Of a stretch of 32,726 nt of DNA, positions 29,800-32,726 are shown one piece after another (position 1 is the first letter of the stretch; the number at the start of each line of letters is the position of its first letter). The DNA lies in the NCBI GenBank assembly GCA_035415725.1, contig DAOOGN010000043.1:1-32726 (forward strand). The letters are read 5' to 3'. This DNA comes from DSWT01 sp035415725. Its GTDB lineage: Bacteria; Chloroflexota; Anaerolineae; B4-G1; SLSP01. The notes below the pieces were generated by a model, which saw only the letters and a program-made list of their open reading frames with translations, had not been told where the DNA came from and ran no database searches. Made by a program: the position numbers and the translations under genes.

Positions 29800-31065
29800 T
29801 TATGCGTCAACAGCCTCTGTCTCTCTATGCCTCTGCAACAGCCGCCCCCCGAAGTACGTCAACAGGCCGCCCATGCCATAAAGGACGACGTTGAGAATAA
29901 ACGGCAGACTGCGGTTAACGCCGGAAAGTTGCCCGGCGATCCAACCGAAAGGTGAAGTGACGACGATCACCAGGACGGAGAGCAGTCCCATAATCCGGGC
30001 GCGCTCTTGCGCATCCACCGCCAGGACCACCAGCTTGTCCAGCAAAGTGGAAGCCAGCGGTACACTGCATGCCTCCACCATCGTCGCCAACAGGAGCAGC
30101 CAGGCGTTCTCCGCCGGGACCAGGAGCAGCAAGACCTGGCTTGCCGTCAGGCCGAGGAAGCCCACGAGCATCGGTTTGCGCACGTCCATCGTACTCAGGC
30201 GCGGCATGACAGCGAAAAAGAACAACAGCATCGTCACCGAGCGGGCAAAAGCATACCAGGCCAACGAGGCAGAGGGGAACAGCAGTTTCTCCGTGACCAG
30301 AATCGACCAGAACGTGCCGCGCACCGTGTTGGTAATCCCCAAAATGATCATCAAAGCCGCCGTATAGAGTGTCACCGGCGTGTGAAAGATTTGCTTGAGC
30401 ACGCTCTTCGATTCGCCCACCACCGCGAACAACGGCTGGTGGCGGGTCTCCTGCATCCGCACCAGGCCCTGTTGAGTCTCGGTGACCAGCGAGTTCAGGA
30501 TGATAAACTTGGCCGTCATCATCACGAACGAGAGCAGGTACAGGCCACGAATGGTGGGGATAAGGCTGTATTTGTCGATCAAAAACCCCGTCAACGGCGA
30601 AACAAACGCCGCGAGCAACCCGGCAATGTAAATCCATGAGTAGATGTCCACGAGCAAGTGTTCATCCGTATCCTCCACGAGCAAACACTGCCACGAGTTG
30701 GCGGTGACGCGCCACACGGCGTTGACAATGGCGCCGAAGAGAAAGTAGGTGAAATTCTGCGCCACGGCCCAGATCAAGCAGGGGATGCTCCACGAAATGA
30801 TGTCGAAGATGAGTGTCGTGCGCTTGCGCCCCAACTTGTCGGTGATCGGTCCGCTCATCATGGCCCAGAAGACCTGCAAAGCCAGGCCGATACTGGCGAG
30901 CAGGCCGATTTGCACGTCGGTCAGGCCGAGCGCCAGCATGTAGACCGAAACGTAGGGCGAATAGAGATTGAAGGGTATTCCCCACAAAGGTTCGGTGTAC
31001 ACACACCCGCGCGCGTTGCCGCGCAATTTTCGTAACGCTCGCACTAAGGGATGCTGGATGAACAT
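29800..31065 (-). CDS. Major facilitator superfamily transporter
   Basis: A 421-residue integral membrane protein with about 12 hydrophobic segments. The MFS motif A in the loop between helices 2 and 3 is clear (GPITDKLGRKRT). A longer cytoplasmic loop around the middle (about 200-225, SLVTETQQGLVRMQETRHQ) separates the two six-helix halves. The gene is monocistronic and converges with the exporter operon, the stop codons being only 5 bp apart with no hairpin between. GAGG lies 5 bp before the ATG. The family assignment is solid, but no substrate can be read from the sequence: sugars, drugs or peptides are all possible. Confidence 0.9.
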   Translation of the reverse strand: MFIQHPLVRALRKLRGNARGCVYTEPLWGIPFNLYSPYVSVYMLALGLTDVQIGLLASIGLALQVFWAMMSGPITDKLGRKRTTLIFDIISWSIPCLIWAVAQNFTYFLFGAIVNAVWRVTANSWQCLLVEDTDEHLLVDIYSWIYIAGLLAAFVSPLTGFLIDKYSLIPTIRGLYLLSFVMMTAKFIILNSLVTETQQGLVRMQETRHQPLFAVVGESKSVLKQIFHTPVTLYTAALMIILGITNTVRGTFWSILVTEKLLFPSASLAWYAFARSVTMLLFFFAVMPRLSTMDVRKPMLVGFLGLTASQVLLLLVPAENAWLLLLATMVEACSVPLASTLLDKLVVLAVDAQERARIMGLLSVLVIVVTSPFGWIAGQLSGVNRSLPFILNVVLYGMGGLLTYFGGRLLQRHRETEAVDA

Positions 31066-31093
31066 AATACCTCGAGACTCCGTACATTTTAGG

Positions 31094-31215
31094 GGTTCTC
31101 TGGGACTTTGCGCGGGGACGGAAAAACGGCTTTAGTTTTTGTCCCGGATGACACGGATTTTTCGTGTCAATCCGTGGCTGTTTTTTATTTCGACCCTGCG
31201 AAATCCTGAAGAACC
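31094..31215. mobile_element. Family A non-autonomous element, shortened copy
   Basis: 122 bp with ends GGTTCTCTGGGACT and AATCCTGAAGAACC; compared with the other copies it lacks parts of both arms of the central hairpin. The flanks ATTTTAGG (31086-31093) and ATTTTGAG (31216-31223) agree in 6 of 8 positions and look like a decayed 8-bp target duplication. It lies upstream of both the MFS gene and the oxidoreductase gene. In the 350-bp gap 31066-31415 there is nothing else but the promoter at 31329. Confidence 0.75.
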
Positions 31216-31328
31216 ATTTTGAGAAAAGATGGGTATGGAATGGACAAGACTGATTCCACACCCGGTCACTCCAATCGTGGCATGATAACACAAATTCGGA
31301 GTTTTGGACTTCACCCCATACTTCACGG

Positions 31329-31357
31329 TTGACAGTTAAAGAATAGACTCTTACAAT
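31329..31357 (+). promoter_or_regulatory. Near-consensus sigma70-type promoter of the oxidoreductase gene
   Basis: An exact TTGACA (31329-31334), a 17-bp spacer and TACAAT (31352-31357). Transcription would begin near 31364, giving a leader of about 52 nt that includes GAGGAG at 31404-31409. Confidence 0.75.
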
Positions 31358-31415
31358 ACACACACATCACCCAAAGCAGCCCCAGCGATGTGGGAAGTGA
31401 AATGAGGAGAGCAGA

Positions 31416-32489
31416 ATGATGCAAGATACTGTCGACATCGGCATTTTGGGCTTCGCCCACGGGCACGTGAATGCTTACTGCGCCCGCTGGCGCGCGTGCC
31501 CGGAGATGGGCGTGCGTGTCGTCGCCGGGTGGGATCACGACGCGGCGCGGCTGGAGAAGGCCGTCGCAGATCATAATCTCCATCCCTACACCGACGCCGA
31601 GGCGTTGCTGGCAAACCCCGACGTGCAAGCCGTGATCGTCTCCGCCGAGACATCGCTGCACGCCGATTTGGTCGAACGCGCCGCGGCGGCAGGGAAGGCC
31701 ATCATCCTGCAAAAGCCGATGGCGCTTACACTGCCGGAGGCCAACCGCATCGTGGCTGCGGTGAATCGCAGTAGCGCGCCGTTCACACTGGCGTGGCAGA
31801 TGCGCGTGGACCCGCAGAACGTCCAGATCAAGACGCTGATGCAGTCCGGCGAGTTGGGGCGGATCTTTATGGTGCGCCGCCGCCACGGGTTGGGCGTCCA
31901 CCTCTGGCCCGACTTCGCGTCGATGTGGCACTTCAACCCGGCGCTCAACCGCGACATTTGGGCCGACGACGCCGCGCACGCCATCGACTTCATCCTGTGG
32001 CTGCTGGGCGAACCGGAGTCGGTGACGGCAGAGGTCGTCTCGCTGTACGATCCCGAGCGCCTGCCGATGGATAACGGCGTCGCGATCTTCCGCTATCCCG
32101 GCGGGCCGCTGGCCGAGGTGACGTGCTCGTTCGTCACACCAGCGATGGAGAACACGGTCGAGGTGATCGCGGAGAAAGGCAGCATCGTGCAGAATTACGG
32201 CGACGTGCCCAGTTGCAACGTTCCGCGTCCGCCGGATGCTTGCGGCCTCAAGTGGTACACGGTGGGGGCCGGCGCTTGGACGTGCAGTGACATCCCCACC
32301 CCGGCGAACCACGGGGAGCGCATCGCGGGATTGGCGGGACCACTGGCAGAGTTCCTGCGCGGTGAGCGCCCGCCCATCGCCACAGCAGAAGAAGGCCACG
32401 CGGCGCTGCGGATGACACTCGCGTGCTACGTCTCCGTCCACGAGGGACGGCGGGTGCTGTTGAATGATCCGGCGATTGCGCAAGTGTAG
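31416..32489 (+). CDS. Gfo/Idh/MocA-family oxidoreductase
   Basis: A 357-residue NAD(P)-dependent dehydrogenase-like protein. The N-terminal Rossmann domain (about 1-125) carries GILGFAHGHV where most relatives have GxGxxG, as in a subgroup of this family, and LQKPMALT in place of the usual EKP motif, keeping the catalytic Lys. The C-terminal alpha/beta domain follows, with DDAAHAIDFILWLLGEP containing the conserved Asp/His active-site region. Members oxidise or reduce sugars, inositols and related compounds; the substrate here is unknown. GAGGAG lies 6 bp before ATG 31416, and a near-consensus promoter precedes it. It is monocistronic within the window, followed by a family B element. No other sugar-catabolism gene is adjacent. 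Confidence 0.92.
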   Translation: MMQDTVDIGILGFAHGHVNAYCARWRACPEMGVRVVAGWDHDAARLEKAVADHNLHPYTDAEALLANPDVQAVIVSAETSLHADLVERAAAAGKAIILQKPMALTLPEANRIVAAVNRSSAPFTLAWQMRVDPQNVQIKTLMQSGELGRIFMVRRRHGLGVHLWPDFASMWHFNPALNRDIWADDAAHAIDFILWLLGEPESVTAEVVSLYDPERLPMDNGVAIFRYPGGPLAEVTCSFVTPAMENTVEVIAEKGSIVQNYGDVPSCNVPRPPDACGLKWYTVGAGAWTCSDIPTPANHGERIAGLAGPLAEFLRGERPPIATAEEGHAALRMTLACYVSVHEGRRVLLNDPAIAQV

Positions 32490-32499
32490 AAACACTGTA

Positions 32500-32726
32500 T
32501 CTATTCAGCCACCCTTGCCGGGTGGCGAACGGGACTTTGGGGATAGTGCATACGGGGTTGACACTTCGGCCATCGGCGATGACTCTCTCATCCCCCAACC
32601 CCCTTCTCCCCCGCCAGCGGGGAAGAAGGGGGCAAAAGGGGGGCAGGGGGGATGGGCGCATAGAAACACGAATATCTTGTCATACAGAAGCACCTGGCCT
32701 ACCAAAGTCTACGCCAAACCTGGCAT
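32500..32726. mobile_element. Family B non-autonomous element, cut by the window end
   Basis: It begins TCTATTCAGCCACCCTTGCC after a TA (32498-32499), 9 bp past the oxidoreductase stop codon, and runs to the window edge at ACGCCAAACCTGGCAT. It is in the opposite orientation to the copy at 20345-20593 and matches it along its whole visible length, including a C/G hairpin (CCCCGCCAGCGGGG region, about 32611-32624). About 35 bp of the right end should lie outside the window. Confidence 0.75.

Overview
The window looks like a chromosomal segment of a GC-rich member of the Chloroflexota, probably class Anaerolineae. This is inferred, not proven. The grounds are an FMN-riboswitch-controlled RibX/RibY-type uptake system (a lineage-typical arrangement), exported proteins with long Thr-Pro linkers and Cys-hydrophobic-Arg C-terminal tails, an atypical Hsp70, and many short intergenic repeats. 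No rRNA, tRNA, CRISPR array, phage gene or complete transposase gene was found.

Layout. 1-2650: a strong leftward promoter at the edge, then a secreted VIT/vWA protein. 2650-5992 (+): an FMN riboswitch with its own terminator, followed by permease, lipoprotein and ATPase genes that form a complete predicted riboflavin/flavin ABC importer. 5989-10151 (-): aspS followed by a GH36 alpha-galactosidase, ending convergently on the importer ATPase. 10278-12918 (+): a three-gene envelope operon (lysozyme-like/degenerate M23 protein, LysM membrane protein, PH-domain membrane protein), closed by a bidirectional terminator. 12927-14270 (-): a secreted GH99-like glycosidase. 14588-18395 (+): a site-2 protease of the RseP type, then a coupled HEAT-repeat/gluzincin peptidase pair. 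18425-20338 (-): an Hsp70-like ATPase with an unusual C-terminal domain. 20656-22682 (-): response regulator and histidine kinase, divergent from 22952-29794 (+), a four-gene exporter made of two LolD/MacB-like ATPases (one fused to a cyclic-nucleotide-binding domain), one duplicated FtsX-type permease and one duplicated membrane-fusion lipoprotein. 29800-31065 (-): an MFS transporter. 31329-32489 (+): a Gfo/Idh/MocA oxidoreductase with a near-consensus promoter.

Two families of short non-autonomous elements are scattered between the genes. Family A (three copies, about 120-150 bp) has GGTTCT ends; one copy has a perfect 8-bp target duplication. Family B (four copies plus one solo end, about 170-250 bp) has CTATTCAG ends flanked by TA. 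Several copies abut promoters or sit inside operons.

The strongest candidates for new biology are the riboswitch with a readable antitermination switch driving a full flavin importer, the two-component-linked exporter with a nucleotide-sensor ATPase and a tandem adaptor, and the Hsp70 fused to a beta-sandwich domain normally seen at the ends of secreted proteins.
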